Position numbers and translations under genes: made by a program | DNA from: Symsagittifera roscoffensis | Lineage: Eukaryota > Xenacoelomorpha > Acoela > Convolutidae | Assembly (NCBI RefSeq): GCF_963678635.1 | Contig: NC_087070.1 | Coordinates: 51,566,514 to 51,630,513, forward strand | Reading direction: 5' to 3' | Length of the DNA stretch: 64,000 nucleotides | Part shown: positions 12,497 to 24,100 of the stretch, in pieces | Position numbering within the stretch: the stretch's first letter is position 1 | Layout of the letters: each line of letters starts with the position of its first letter | The notes under the pieces: model-generated | The model's input: only the letters and a program-made list of their open reading frames with translations | Told to the model about the DNA's origin: nothing | The model's database searches: none

Positions 12497-13045
12497 TCAT
12501 TTCAGGAAATACCAGGAAGCTGAAATTTGTTTAAAATCAGTTTTCCAGTCTTTTCCCAAGACCCCTCCAGATTCTTGAATGCGGTTCAAGAGCTGTCTTA
12601 TTTTCGACCAAGAGGGGTAGCAAAATTTTCCCAATAGCCCTCCTGTTTCTCGGGAATGGCTCCGTAACAATTGAAGCTGCACAATATTTAAGATTCGAAA
12701 TGATATTCTAATAGTCTGTAAACCTTTCATTTCGAACAATTTCACCTTCTCCCTCATCTGCTTGGGGTAGTGGGTTAAAGTTATCAATCCTCCCAATTTT
12801 CCATGCGTGGTTGCAATAAATATCAGGAGTCCATCCAGTCGGAAATTTTGTATTCCTTCAGTGAGCAGCACCGCTGGACTTTTGATGAAATTTTCTGCTC
12901 GAAACGTCATGAACTGTACCAGAATCACTACGATAGATAATCCCATAATGACTTTGACGAATTCCCCTATTGGATTGCGAGAGAGTCCCGGGTAAACTTT
13001 TGGCAGGAAGGACGTGGTCCATCCTTCTCCCAACACTTCCAACAT
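12497..13045 (-). pseudogene. Repeat-encoded protein, C-terminal 182 residues (unit 1)
   Basis: The longest uninterrupted version of the 3' half: MLEVLGEGWTTSFLPKVYPG, GEFVKVIMGLSIVVILVQF, LLTEGIQNFRLDGLLIFIAT, LITLTHYPKQMREKVKLFEM, ending KQISASWYFLK. Upstream it is truncated at about 13079, where block D begins. No family recognised. Confidence 0.5.
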
Positions 13046-14526
13046 GCTATCCGTCCTCTCAAAACACTTTTTTTCCCTCTAACGCTCGGCGTCCAGAGTG
13101 CCTCGAGTGTTATCTAGCACATCTTTTCTATGAACTAGTTGCAACCACGTTCAAACTAAAATGAAACAGCTTTTTTTAAATGTTTGTTCAGTTAACATGT
13201 AACTCACTGACTTGGGGCTTTTTCTGTTTCAAAAATTATCGATAGCTCAAAAATTGCAATCTGTGGTGGCGTCAAAAAACACTATTTTGACCCTAGAAAT
13301 CGGTCTGTTTGCTGTCTATTTTACTGAAAAAGAGGAATATACAGGAATATTCTAAAAGCAGTATAAATGGTCATACTAAAACTATAATACCCCTCCGGGT
13401 CCGTTGAATATCCGAATCAAGGTGCTTAACTCGGAACTTTGCGACTCCGTGGAGGGTCACTACAGTGCAGTTACTGTCGAGCGCCCCACAGATTGATATC
13501 TTAATTTGTGTACCAAAGTGATACAAAACTTGTTAACGATACCCAACAGTCGAATGTTGTTGTTCTTGTGACCCTTCCTGCTGCTCCTTGCACGGCTTGT
13601 CGAATAAGTTTTCCGCTCTCTTCCCAAGACTTTTCCGTATTGAGCGCAAATTAGCATTAACGTGCTTGAATACTTAAACAATCCTTTAGTAAAGGCACCA
13701 GAAAAAGACCACAATTTTGACGTAAAAATCTTGCATAATATAAATGCCTTTAACAACAAGATAACTAACATCAAAAAACGGGAGTGTCGGATCTCATCTC
13801 GTTTGGGGGGATGATTTATACTGATTTTATCTTTTTTGTATTATTTTGGTTTTTTCGGTTTAACATAGCTATATGAAAAATAGTGAGCTCATGGGTGGAT
13901 CTCAGTATCCCCAGTCCACGAAATCACTCCTAAAAGCAGGGCTACAACATTATTATCACATTACTATTGTTTTTATTCAGTAGATAAAATTCAGCATATG
14001 CATCGGAGATGGATCAACCCTTTCCCTCATTTCCTAGCTTCTCATTATCTGAAAAATCAACTTGATGTTTTTCAATTCAATTCAGGACATACAAGGAAGC
14101 TAAAAAATGTTTAAAATCTATTTTCTAGTCTTTTCCCAAAATCCTTCCGGATTCTTGAATCCGGTCCAAGAGCTGTCTTTTTGTCGCAAGGAAGGGTAGC
14201 AAATACTTCCCAATAGCCCTCCCGACCTTGGGAATGGCTTCGTAACGATTGAAGCTGCACAATATTTACAATTCGAATTGCTCTTCTAATAGTCCGTAGA
14301 ACTTTCCTTTCGAACAAGTTCACCTTCTCCCTCATCTGCTAGGGGTAGTGAGTTAAAGTTATCAATCCTCCCAAGTGTCCATGCGTGATTGCAATCAATG
14401 TCAGGAGTCAATCCACTCGGAGATTTTGTATTTCTTTAAATATAACAAAATAATGGTTTGAATTTTAACTTCAAATAAATTCAAGTTGTTTCAATGTTGT
14501 TTTTCCATAGGATGCCATAATGATCT

Positions 14527-14793
14527 TCACGAAAAAATATAAAAAATATTCCCTAAACTTAAAGTTCGAAATAATCTTGGAAGATAAAATGCTGTTATTT
14601 GTGTTTTAATTTGCATTTTGAGTTTGGTTCCAATTAAGAGCTGATTTTTTGTAAAAAAATTTTTTTTTTTGATATAATGACTGCTGAGTCTCGCTTGAAA
14701 CTGTAGTCTTTTGTTCTCATCAATTGTGTTGTTCGGGTACTTGATTTTTCGGTATTTCCATTGATGGCAAATTATTTTCCAATCGAGAAACAA
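14527..14793 (-). pseudogene. Possible LINE ORF2 tail in the A block (also near 7560-7880 and 11740-12000)
   Basis: The 88-residue frame starts MFLDWKIICHQWKYR and has IDENKRLQFQARLSSHYIKK. The C-terminal part of the LINE ORF2 at 24165-24512 starts MFLDYKILCHFWKIQ and has a comparable ID.N.R...R....YI pattern. I infer that the A block contains the last about 75 codons of a related LINE ORF2 and its 3' untranslated region. The frame is shorter or broken in the other two copies. The resemblance is short, so a chance match is possible. Confidence 0.4.
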
Positions 14794-15281
14794 TGAAACC
14801 GGAAGTTCCTTGTATTCCAGCTTAAGATGGGATGGAGAATCAAATTTTCTTCTGTCACAGCAGGTCTGTATTGTGTAACATTCGCCAGGAAGTACATACC
14901 GGCGGAAAATAAAGCTAGGTCCTAAGACGACTGGCTAGCGTCTATACACAGCTTCACGTGCTCTCAACCGTCTCTACCAAAGCCAGTTCAATGTGTGCGC
15001 CATTAACATCGGGTCGACAAATTCACGTCATTAGTACTTAAGGCTATCGGCCAGATCGCACAAACTAACATAGTTACACCCAAAAATAGTATTTCATGTC
15101 TGGGTCTCAGTATCCCCAGACCGCGAGGTCACTCCTAAAAACAGTGCTACTACTTAAGTATAATTTTACTATTGTTTTTGTTCAGTAGATAAAAATCATC
15201 AAACCCATCGGAGATGGATCAACCCTTTCCCTCAACTCCTAGCTTCTAATATTCTGAAAAATGAGCTTGATGTTATTCAAT

Positions 15282-15656
15282 TCATTTCAGGAAATACCAG
15301 GAAGCTGAAATTTGTTTAAAATCAGTTTTCCAGTCTTTTCCCAAGACCCCTCCAGATTCTTGAATGCGGTTCAAGAGCTGTCTCATTTTCGACCAAGAGG
15401 GGTAGCAAAATTTTCCCAATAGCCCTCCTGTTTCTCGGGAATGGCTCCGTAACAATTGAAGCTGCACAATATTTAAAATTCGAAACGATCTTCTAATAGT
15501 CTGTAAACCTTTCTTTTCGAACAATTTCACCTTTTCCCTCATCTGCTTGGGGTAGTGGGTTAAAGTTATCAATCCTCCCAATTTTCCATGCGTGATTGCA
15601 ATAAATATCAGGAGTCCATCCAGTCGGAGATTTTGTATTCCTTCAGTGAGCAGCAC
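15282..15656 (-). pseudogene. Repeat-encoded protein, C-terminal part (unit 2)
   Basis: A 124-residue frame, MLLTEGIQNLRLDGLLIFIA to KQISASWYFLK, aligns with 12497-13045. It is separated from the upstream frame (15684-15884) by a stop near 15687, where the unit 1 copy reads through. Confidence 0.5.
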
Positions 15657-15751
15657 CGCTGGACTTTTGATGAAATTTTCTGCTCATAACGTCATGAACT
15701 GTACCAGAATCACTACGATAGATAATCCCATAATGACTTTGACGAATTCCC

Positions 15752-16336
15752 CTATTGGATAGCGAGAGAGTCCCGGGTAAACTTTTGGCAGGAAGGACGT
15801 GGTCCATCCTGCTCCCAACACTTCCAACATGGTATCCGTCCTCTCAAAACATTTATTCCTCTCACGCTCTGCCATAGCTTCCAAGAGAGCTTCCGTAGGT
15901 CATTAGATATACCAAATGTTTTTTGATGATCATCGTCGATTCCTGGTTTCATCTTGAGCTTTCTGCTGAAACTGGACAGTTCCAATCCCAACACTCCATC
16001 TAGCACCAGCATGTCTAGCGAATGATCTTTGAATCCTCTCATAGCGTTTGAGATATCCGACCATTTTGCAGTCAATCCTGACCGACGTGGTCTCAGATTC
16101 CTCGCCTCTAATTCGCGAATTGGTGCAAATATGATCACATCATATTTCCTCTCTGAGAGTAGCGCTATCATTCCATGCACAAGCTTCATTCCCTCTGGGA
16201 GGTGGGCGTTTTCCGGGGATAACACGAACACTGGTTTTGGCGTTATTTTCTGGAATCCGCCTTCCTTTAACACGTCCATGATCTCGCTCATGGATTCCAT
16301 ATTGTCTTTGATTGCTGGCCATAATGCAGCTTCCAC
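15752..16336 (-). pseudogene. Unidentified repeat-encoded protein, best-preserved N-terminal region (unit 2)
   Basis: A 194-residue frame with the same landmarks as 8766-9332 plus RSGLTAKWSDISNAMRGFKD, which the unit 0 copy lacks in part. It stays open about 130 codons alongside a second overlapping frame (15684-15884), so the true phase through 15750-15880 is uncertain. Upstream remnants continue on the same strand to about 17580. I do not recognise the family. Confidence 0.5.
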
Positions 16337-16639
16337 CGGTGCTGGCTATCTGAGTCTGCTCAAGAGACCTCTGCTGTGCAGGTGATCATGTCAGACCTCT
16401 GTTCTTGCTCACTCGAGCTCTGCATCAGTTGTGGCATGTCTGGGACTAATCCCAAGCTTCTCCAGATTAGGAGGCCCAAAGGCTGAAATCGCCGGCACGT
16501 ACGTCACTTATTCCGTGCTCAGCGCTCCAGTGTCGAATAATTCAACCTCTAACTCACCTAATTGTTCCTGGAAGTCACGGTTCATCCAGGCTTGTCTTTC
16601 TATACTCTCGAAGTGTATGCTGTCAGTGGTGAATCTGGC

Positions 16640-17600
16640 TTAATCCAGAGCTCTCAGCTCATGCTCCAAGTCCATCAAGATCATCCGTCCAGCATTGCGA
16701 CTGCCCAGATTACGCACTAAGTTGTTCCGTCTCTTGTTTCAGTTTGCCTTCTACCCGTGGATGACTGTGTTCTTGTGCACATCGTTAAAGTGCAGATGTT
16801 CAGTTCCGCGCACTGAAACTTTTGCCACACTGCAGTAAGCATGCACACCAGCATTGCTTCCCATTGAGCTTCTTCTGAGTCCGAACTTTTGGACACGTTT
16901 TTTGTGCCTACTAGAATCATTACTTCCACGATTCAGGAAAACTCTCACTAGGATCTCGCACAATATCAACTGCGACGTTCCAGGGGATGTTTGCTGCATG
17001 TTCATCGCTGGACTCCAAATTGATTGATTCAAGCATACTCGCAAGTCCGTATCTGTGACTCCCGTGTAGCTGTTCTTAATCTTCTGTTCTTCTGTATGTC
17101 AAATACACGCGACACTTTCTTCATCGGCATCTCCCTTATCTTTCAGTTGGAGGTTTTTCCTGACTTCGTCACTAGCAACTCCTGTCTTCTTCAGTACTTC
17201 TGAGGAGAGTTCCACTCAGCCGGTAATATCGGTTGTTCCAGAGTGTGCGGTCAGCCCGGAACCTGGCACACTCCTGTTGGCCACGAGTCGGCTAGTGGCT
17301 TCCACCAGCTGCTGCATGGTTGTTTTCACGACTGGATCACCCAGGGTGTCGCTTGGATCCGATTTTCTCTCTACCAGTACCTATTGGGATGCATTTCCGT
17401 TGTTTGACTTAGTTCGCGAGGCGTCAGAAGCTCCATCGGGGACTGCCCATGAGGAACAATCCCTGCAGGTAATGGTAGTTCCGTCGTCGCGATTCCCAAT
17501 CGTTCCAATTGCTCCTTGTATTCCTGCCTCAAGCTCTCTATCTCTTTTTCTTGTTTCTTGTAGCCACAGAGTTTCCTAGTTTTAATATCAAAGAGGACCG
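16640..17600 (-). pseudogene. Upstream coding remnants of the unclassified element
   Basis: On the minus strand, successive short frames look protein-like: KKQEKEIESLRQEYKEQLER (a coiled-coil-type stretch near 17560-17500), then TMQQLVEATSRLVANR (about 17310-17260), VELSSEVLKKTGVASDEVRK (about 17215-17155) and 16751-17044 (97 residues). At least three frame changes or stops separate them. The charged heptad-like start would suit the N-terminus of an ORF1 or gag-like protein, but that is inference only. Confidence 0.4.
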
Positions 17601-18489
17601 CATAAATAACTGATTAAACTTGGTGAATGACATTAAGTTAATTTTAATGGGTGCGTGGCCGTGCCACGTCCCATCTTTTTAATCAGCAAGAACAAAAAGA
17701 AGTTTTATGGCAGGATGACGTAAGTAGTCAGAAAGGAAATTTTATCTAGGACACTCCTCATGGTGCAAGTTTTGTGAAAATGTTGAAAGGCAGTGAGATG
17801 TAGTATGATGCCATTTGTGACCCAGAGTGAATTGAGGTGGAGTAGATAAATTTCATTTTCTAATGCGATTTGTAAGGTTGATTATAAAGAACTGGAACAC
17901 TACTTGACGATAACCCGGTGTTATGCGATCAATAGGGACATTGATGGGGACTGTCCGGGGAGTATGTGCCATTCGGCCAGATTGGCACAGCGCAACCTTC
18001 CGGCGAAGCACGAAAGAACGGTTAAATGCCTTAACGACGAAAAAGTGCTGAAAAGGATGGTAGAAATATTTTAGAAATTTCTATTTTTAAAATTTCGATT
18101 GATAAGTGGATGTTTCTCAGAAATACAAAAAACGGCCATTTTGACTGAAAAAGGTGAAAAAGTCAGAACAACAGCAAATATAGTGGAAAACAGTCGCACG
18201 TTAACACAGAAAAACGAAGCCTCTTATCGCGACAATCACGCACGATAAGACCCTTAGCAGAAGAAGATTGTGGGAAAAGAGGCTTTGGTGGGGAAGTAGT
18301 GGAGAGCAGTACCCTCCCGTGCCAAGAATTGGGAGAGATAACGACGTTATCTTGAGGAAATCACGGAAGCGGAGGCCCGGTTCCCCAGTGACTGATATAT
18401 GGTGAAAGACTATAGTAAACTAACTTTTTAGCTCTTCTGATGCCATAGAACTTTGAATTGACACCAGTATTATTTGATATTTTAGAATA
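17601..18489. other. Non-coding repeat sequence
   Basis: No gene. The part at 18010-18170 (CTTAACGACGAAAAAGTGCTGAAAAGG, AAAACGGCCATTTTGA) resembles 42960-43110 in the RNASEK intron, so it belongs to the same dispersed family as the tract to its left. Confidence 0.5.
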
Positions 18490-18855
18490 TGAGTAGCTAG
18501 GAAGAGAAAAGGGTCAATCCATCTCCAATGGATTTAATATAGAACTGTCACCAAAAACATATTAAAATAGGGTATTCGAGCCGTGTTTTTAATAGCAATC
18601 ACGTAGTCTGAGGATCCGAGACTCAGCTATGTGGTTGTGTTCGCATGTAAACGAAAACTGATCAAAGGTCGTTTGACTGATGGCCTAAAAATAGTAACTT
18701 TTTACTTAGCCCTAAACAGACCAGAAAATCAACTGGCAAGGTCGAGACGAAGAAAAACGAGTAGAATTAAGGTAACTGACGCCTGCCAGTCGTTAATAGG
18801 TACTTTTTCTACGCTCCGTCGCTGTGTAGTATTTGGGCGAATGTTACATATTTGA
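18490..18855 (-). repeat. Diverged inverted copy of the S block
   Basis: Read on the minus strand this matches 7900-8290 and its relatives: it shares the GGCGAATGTTACA stretch, the AGTCGTTAAT..GG segment, AAATAGTAAC, and GGGTCAATCCATCTCC. All other S blocks in the tract point the other way, so this one closes the tract with an inverted copy. The frame at 18631-18855 is fortuitous. Confidence 0.65.
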
Positions 18856-18904
18856 TTGAAAATCGTTAAAGCAAGTTAATTCGGGTAATTTAAAAATTTA
18901 AATA

Positions 18905-19000
18905 GTAGTACTTATATTATACCCCTCCGGGTCCGTTCAATATCCGAGTTGATGCGCTTAACTCGGAAATTTGCAACTCGGTCGAGGGTCATTTCCTTTT
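18905..19000 (+). repeat. Fragment of block D
   Basis: ACCCCTCCGGGTCCGTTCAA, ATATCCGAGTTGATGCGCTT and AACTCGGAAATTTGCAACTC match 10120-10190, 13385-13450 and 41990-42060. Same orientation as those copies. Confidence 0.7.
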
Positions 19001-19066
19001 ATTTTTATTAACTTTAATTCTTTCATTGCTCCATAGACTGCTCTATAGAGGCATGTTTTTTTGCTC

Positions 19067-19142
19067 TTTTTTTGAGGCATGTTTTAGAGCATGTTTTAGA
19101 GGCATGTTTTAGAGGCATGTTTTAGAGGCATGTTTTAGAGCA
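19067..19142. repeat. 13-bp minisatellite
   Basis: About five to six tandem copies of GAGGCATGTTTTA (one copy is short), ending GAGCAGTCGG. A related CTGCTC motif precedes it at 19028. Confidence 0.85.
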
Positions 19143-19379
19143 GTCGGCTTTTTTTGCTCTTTTTTCATTATTTTCGCCTTTGATCTTTCTGACCTTCAAA
19201 CACTGAATGAAAATTCTCTAAAAAAATACAGTCGTTTAGACAGAGATTAGTCTGAACTAGAAAATATATTCGAATAAAAACAAAACATCCGTGCATTATA
19301 TTATCAAACCCTAAAATTTGGAAAATTCCATTCAAGCTTTATTCGAAAATCTGTATTGAAAAACCGAATTTGGAAGAAG

Positions 19380-19660
19380 AAAAAGACAGTTACAGAAAAA
19401 CAATTTAGTAGAAAAAGAAAATTATAGCTTTTCAACAGAAAAGAAAACTGTTTTGCAGAAAAATTATTCGCCAGAAAAAGAAAATTTTTTTTTGCAGAAA
19501 AAAGTTATTTCTAGCAGAAAATATTTCTAGCAGAAAAACAGGTAGTCATTGCTTGATCGAATCAGACGAGCGAACAAAATAAATTTGGGGAAGGAGAAAA
19601 ACTTATATTTGCAGAAGAAAGTTATAAAGCAGAAAAAAGGAAATTAATTTGCAGAAAAAG
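19380..19660 (+). repeat. A-rich degenerate GCAGAAAAAG repeats, possible LINE 5' region
   Basis: Irregular repeats of the type TTGCAGAAAAAG and TTTCTAGCAGAAAA fill this stretch just upstream of the LINE. It could be the element's 5' untranslated region, but the exact 5' end cannot be fixed without other copies. Confidence 0.4.
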
Positions 19661-19765
19661 ATAGTTATCACAGCACTGTAATTAGATTATTTAGCAGAAT
19701 TACAGGATCTGAAGTCATTATGAAATACTGTCCTTCCAGTTACCAGTCAGTTGCATTCATTTTAA

Positions 19766-20793
19766 CCATGTCAAGCAAAAAAACTTAGCCAAGAAGAATT
19801 TAATGGACTTCAAAAATCAGCATTGTACAAGATTTACTCCGATTTGTACGACCAAAAGGAAGATTATCGTAAAATAATGGAGTTTAGTGAGAAAACATCG
19901 GAAGCAGACAAGGATGGCAAACTACAATCAACATCGACGAAAGCAAAAGAAGTATCAAAAAATGTGAGAAACTTTCGCCTTTTCCTGTACCAGAGGAGTG
20001 TGTAAACTTGATTTTGGGTTCAAGTATAATTGCTAGGGTAAAAACTGAAACTTTCCCCAATGATACGATTGTTCATGCATACAGGGGTAGCTCCACTGAG
20101 GAGAAAATAAAAGTCCTTGACCAATATAGTGAAAAAAAACTTAAGTGTGTGATAATCCAAGATGGGACAAGCTCCATCTTAAAAAAAATTTACTCAACGA
20201 TTGATGAGTTTAGCGCCAAATATGAAGAATTTATCGCTTTAATAACTGCAAAATTTTCACCAGAATCGATTATTATTTGCGAAATACCACCAATACTTAA
20301 CAATGATGATGCTAATGACAAAATTGATCATTATAATCGTTTTCTGAATGAAATGCATGGTTCGACGACGGGATTTGAGGTGCTAAATCTAAACTCAAAC
20401 ATCAAAAGCTTGGAGAGCTATCAGAGTTTATTTTTTGACACTATACACCTGAACGATGAATTAGGTATACCATTCTTGCGCAATTGCCTCGGCTCATACG
20501 TGTTCAAACACTCAAGTAAACTCCCGAGGGTAAAACCAGCCCCTGATTATACTGGAAAAGCAAATTCCAACCAAAAATTGCTTTCCAATTATCAACATAA
20601 AAAGGTTTATGGGTCTACCAATAGACCCTATAGTAACGATCGCATGCACCCATATGACCGACAAACTGGTCATGGCGGACAAACTGGTCAAAATAATTTC
20701 AACAACAACTCATGGGGCTGTGATAGCAATTATAACCATAACCTGAATCGTAACCAGCAGTCATATAACTACTCGCAAGGTTTTCATTATTAA
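19766..20793 (+). pseudogene. LINE ORF1, SGNH-hydrolase-like (esterase) domain
   Basis: The long frame (20008-20793, 261 codons) continues, in another phase, a 61-codon frame at 19823-20005; the phase changes near 19990, where FRLFPVPEECVNLILGSSII would read through. An A-run near 19780 shifts the likely start ATG (19766). The motifs fit an SGNH hydrolase: LILGSSII (block I, with serine), VIIQDGTSSI (block III position) and FFDTIHLNDELG (DxxH of block V). The C-terminal 80 residues are rich in N, Y, H and Q and suit a low-complexity RNA-binding tail. Related CR1/L2 ORF1 esterases act as nucleic-acid chaperone-type accessory proteins. Confidence 0.7.
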
Positions 20794-21155
20794 GTAATGC
20801 TAGTTAAGACTATCTTTTTGATAAACGATTGTTATTTGTAGTTTTAACTATATTTGTTCTACAAAGCGATATGCTGTTACTTTTTGCCTTAACTAGCATA
20901 TCTGTCATCAGCTTCTGCGAAAGCGATCAATTTGTAGCTTATGAGGTACTGAATAAAAGAAAAGGAAAGTATCTTTTTCCATGGGTTGCCACAATATAAT
21001 CGAACAAACATTATTGCACTATACTTAATAACATAAGCTATTACTATTACAATTATTATATAAAAAACACAAGCAAGACTGATAAAAAACAAGAAAGGTA
21101 CCTTCATAAAAGTCTCCTAACATCAGGGGACATCCACCCAAATCCAGGACCATTC

Positions 21156-24100
21156 ATGGAATTCAATCAAATAAAGACAAAACTGGAAAATTACAACAAT
21201 AACTTAAAAGTACTACTTCTTAATTGTAGAAGTTTAGCTAGAAAGCGTTCAGATCTCAAACAACTTATCAAAACTTTTAATGAAAATACAATTTTCGGAT
21301 TTTCCGAGACATGGTTCAATGATACAAATGACAATAAACTATGGGCCATAGACAATGACAAACATAAGTTGTTCCGATGTGATAGAAATTATGAATCAAG
21401 TAAAAAATTGAAGGGTGGACGGGTCATGTTACTGGTTCCTAAAAAGTTAAACCCAAAAGTAAGACATGACTTAAACAACATGCACAAAAAGTATGATAGC
21501 ATCTGGATAGAATTTAAAGCCGGACTCAAAACAAATGATAGAACCACTCTATTAAACATAGCCTACAATCCTAATAGAAACAACAAAACAGACTTCTTAG
21601 AAGATCTAGCCAAATCAATTGACCATGCACAGTCATTTAATTCAAACCTAATTTTACTAGGAGATTACAATCTCAACTATCTCAACTAGGACGGCAAACA
21701 GTCTTTCGATACATTCTTAAGATCATATAATCTGGACGTCACTAACAAATTAACACCTAATCACTCAAAAGCACTAATTGTCTATATTATCACCGACCTA
21801 GGCATAAAAGATCTAACAAATAATTCAATAGTATTCACACCACCAATTAAGACCGACCACCAAGCAACAGCATTCATTACAGAACTTAGGCTGAACATCA
21901 ATGTAAGACCAATCAAACGTAAAATTTATGACAAATCCAATTACTCCAATTACAAATTCAAACAAAAACTATCAGCTATAAATTGGAGAAGTTTCTATAG
22001 CAATAATAATCCCGAAATAATGTTCGACATCTTCACATCTAACATTGCTGACACCATTAAAGAATGTGCCCCACAGAAGACTATTTTCATTCGCAACGAC
22101 AAACCAAAGGTAAACTACGAAAATGATAAAAATTTTTCCCAACTGTTTAACTCGAAAAAAAGCGAACGCGAAAAATGGAGTATAATAAACGATACAAGAA
22201 ACTCAAAAAAATCTTCCAACCTCATTCTATTACTTAGAAACTCCTTCGGCGATTTCATAACCAACAATTTACAGATGGCGAACCTGCTAAATTACAATTT
22301 CTCAACTCTTGGATCCTTTTATGAGAAAAATTCAAAAATCAGGCAAAGTCCATCGACTTCTACATGCAAAATTCGAAATAATAATCAATTTTCATTCTGA
22401 TTTATCACATCAGGTGAATGTAAAAGGAATACATAATTTAAATTGTCAAAAGGCACCAGGTCCATCCAAAATTCCAGCCTGGGCACTGAAGGATGGCTGC
22501 AATGAAATATACACACATCTGACATTTCTATACAATGAGTTTTTGAAAAACAAGACATATCCTTGCAAGGTCAAAAAAGCAATTATCACACCAATATACA
22601 AAAAAGAAGATCCAGAACTACCAGAAAAATTTTAGGCCTATCTCTATAACTGGGGCTCTTTCAAAAATTTTTGAAAAATTGTTGTATAAACAAATCATCG
22701 AATATCTGATATCCCAAAAATTACTAAGTAATACACAATTTGGGTTCAGAACATTATATTCAACAATCGACGCTATTCTTTATTGCACTGAAGCATTCAG
22801 AAAAGCAATAGACAACAACAAAACTGTAGCATGTTCCTTGCTGGATCTCTCTAAAGCATTTGATTCTATTGATCATACTTATCTTAAACAAAAACTGAAA
22901 GGGTTAAATTTTTCCGAAGAAGCTATAGAAATGATTAATTCCTTTATCACCAACCGAAGTCAGAAAACAATTGTTAAAAACACCGAATCCGATTGGATTA
23001 CACTTGAGAAGGGTGTCCCACAGGGCACTGTCCTTGGCCCTCTAATATTCAATCTCTACATTTATGATCTCAACAAACAAATTGATAAAACATGTGAAAT
23101 AGTTCAATATGCGGATGATACATTACTATTCTGTGAAAATAACGATCCACAAAAAGCTATTAAAGCACTCAAAGCTAATTGTAGTCTATTGTCAAATTAT
23201 TTTTTGGAACACTCACTTCAATTGAATGCAAAAAAAAACAGAACTCATCGTTTTCAGCAAAAAACTTTCAAGGAAAAAGGATGAAAAGTATACTATAACT
23301 CCAGATCAGGGATATCGACTCGAATCCGAGTATTCGACCCGAATATCGAGTATTCGGCACTTCGAAGCCGAATCCGAATATTAAAATTTTGAAATCCGAA
23401 TATCGAATCCGAATATTTTTTTTTTTTGCCGAATACCGAATAATCCAGGGTCCACTGCTAAAAAACCCGAATATTCCGAATATTGGTTTACTGTTTTGTT
23501 TCACAATATTTTTCTGTTTTTTTTTAAGATGGCTAAGTGCGAGTATAGAAAAGAAAAAGGAGTGGCAAAATGGCGCGATTTTTACATTATTACGCAAGTC
23601 CCAGCCAATTCTACTTGAAAAATGCTATGTTCAATACTTTTTAGAAAATAACCAAATATCCGAATAGTTGTTCGAGTAGTAACATTTGGCCGAAGCCGAA
23701 TCCGAATAGTAAGGGCACTATTCGGCCGAAGTCGAATATCGAATAGTTGGGCCGCGGCGAATAACGAATATCAAAAAATCCGAGTATTCGACATCCCTGC
23801 TCCAGATGATAAAATAATTGAGGAAAAAACCAATGTTAAAAACTGATCTAGTACCTAGGAGTAGTTTTAGATCAGTTTCTCACATTCCAAGATGAAATCA
23901 AAAATATTCTCAGGAAAATGGCATTAGGAATAAGAACACTTCAATCAATCAAAAAGCCATTGTCAGTGAAAACAAGTCTCTTGATAATGCATGCACTGGT
24001 AATTAGTCATTTGCATTACCCAGCAATTCTTTTAAGTGGAATATCCGCTAACCTAATGATATCTCTGGAAAAACAGTTAAGCTGGGCAGTAAAAACTTGC

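Larger units (their letters stand above)
10881..13860. repeat. Unclassified repeat family, tandem unit 1
   Basis: It starts with a diverged S-like block (10881-11320) and a protein-end remnant (11323-11547 minus), then A (11648-12030), S (12030-12680), protein end (12497-13045 minus) and D (13079-13860). From 11073 onward it is repeated at 13861 with an offset of 2788 bp, nearly base for base for the first 700 bp. The junction at 13860/13861 is abrupt: it jumps from block D (CGGTT) into TAACATAGC of the next unit, so unit 2 arose by duplication rather than independent insertion. Confidence 0.8.
13861..16700. repeat. Unclassified repeat family, tandem unit 2
   Basis: Bases 13861-15833 copy 11073-13045. 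After that the unit continues into the longest version of the minus-strand protein (15752-16336) and its upstream region, which units 0 and 1 have only in part. It is therefore the best guide to the intact arrangement of the family. Confidence 0.8.

Noticed and set aside
23268-23667. Frames of 109 and 92 residues across the hAT-like element
   Set aside because: They run through the inserted DNA element and the LINE break; repeat shadows.
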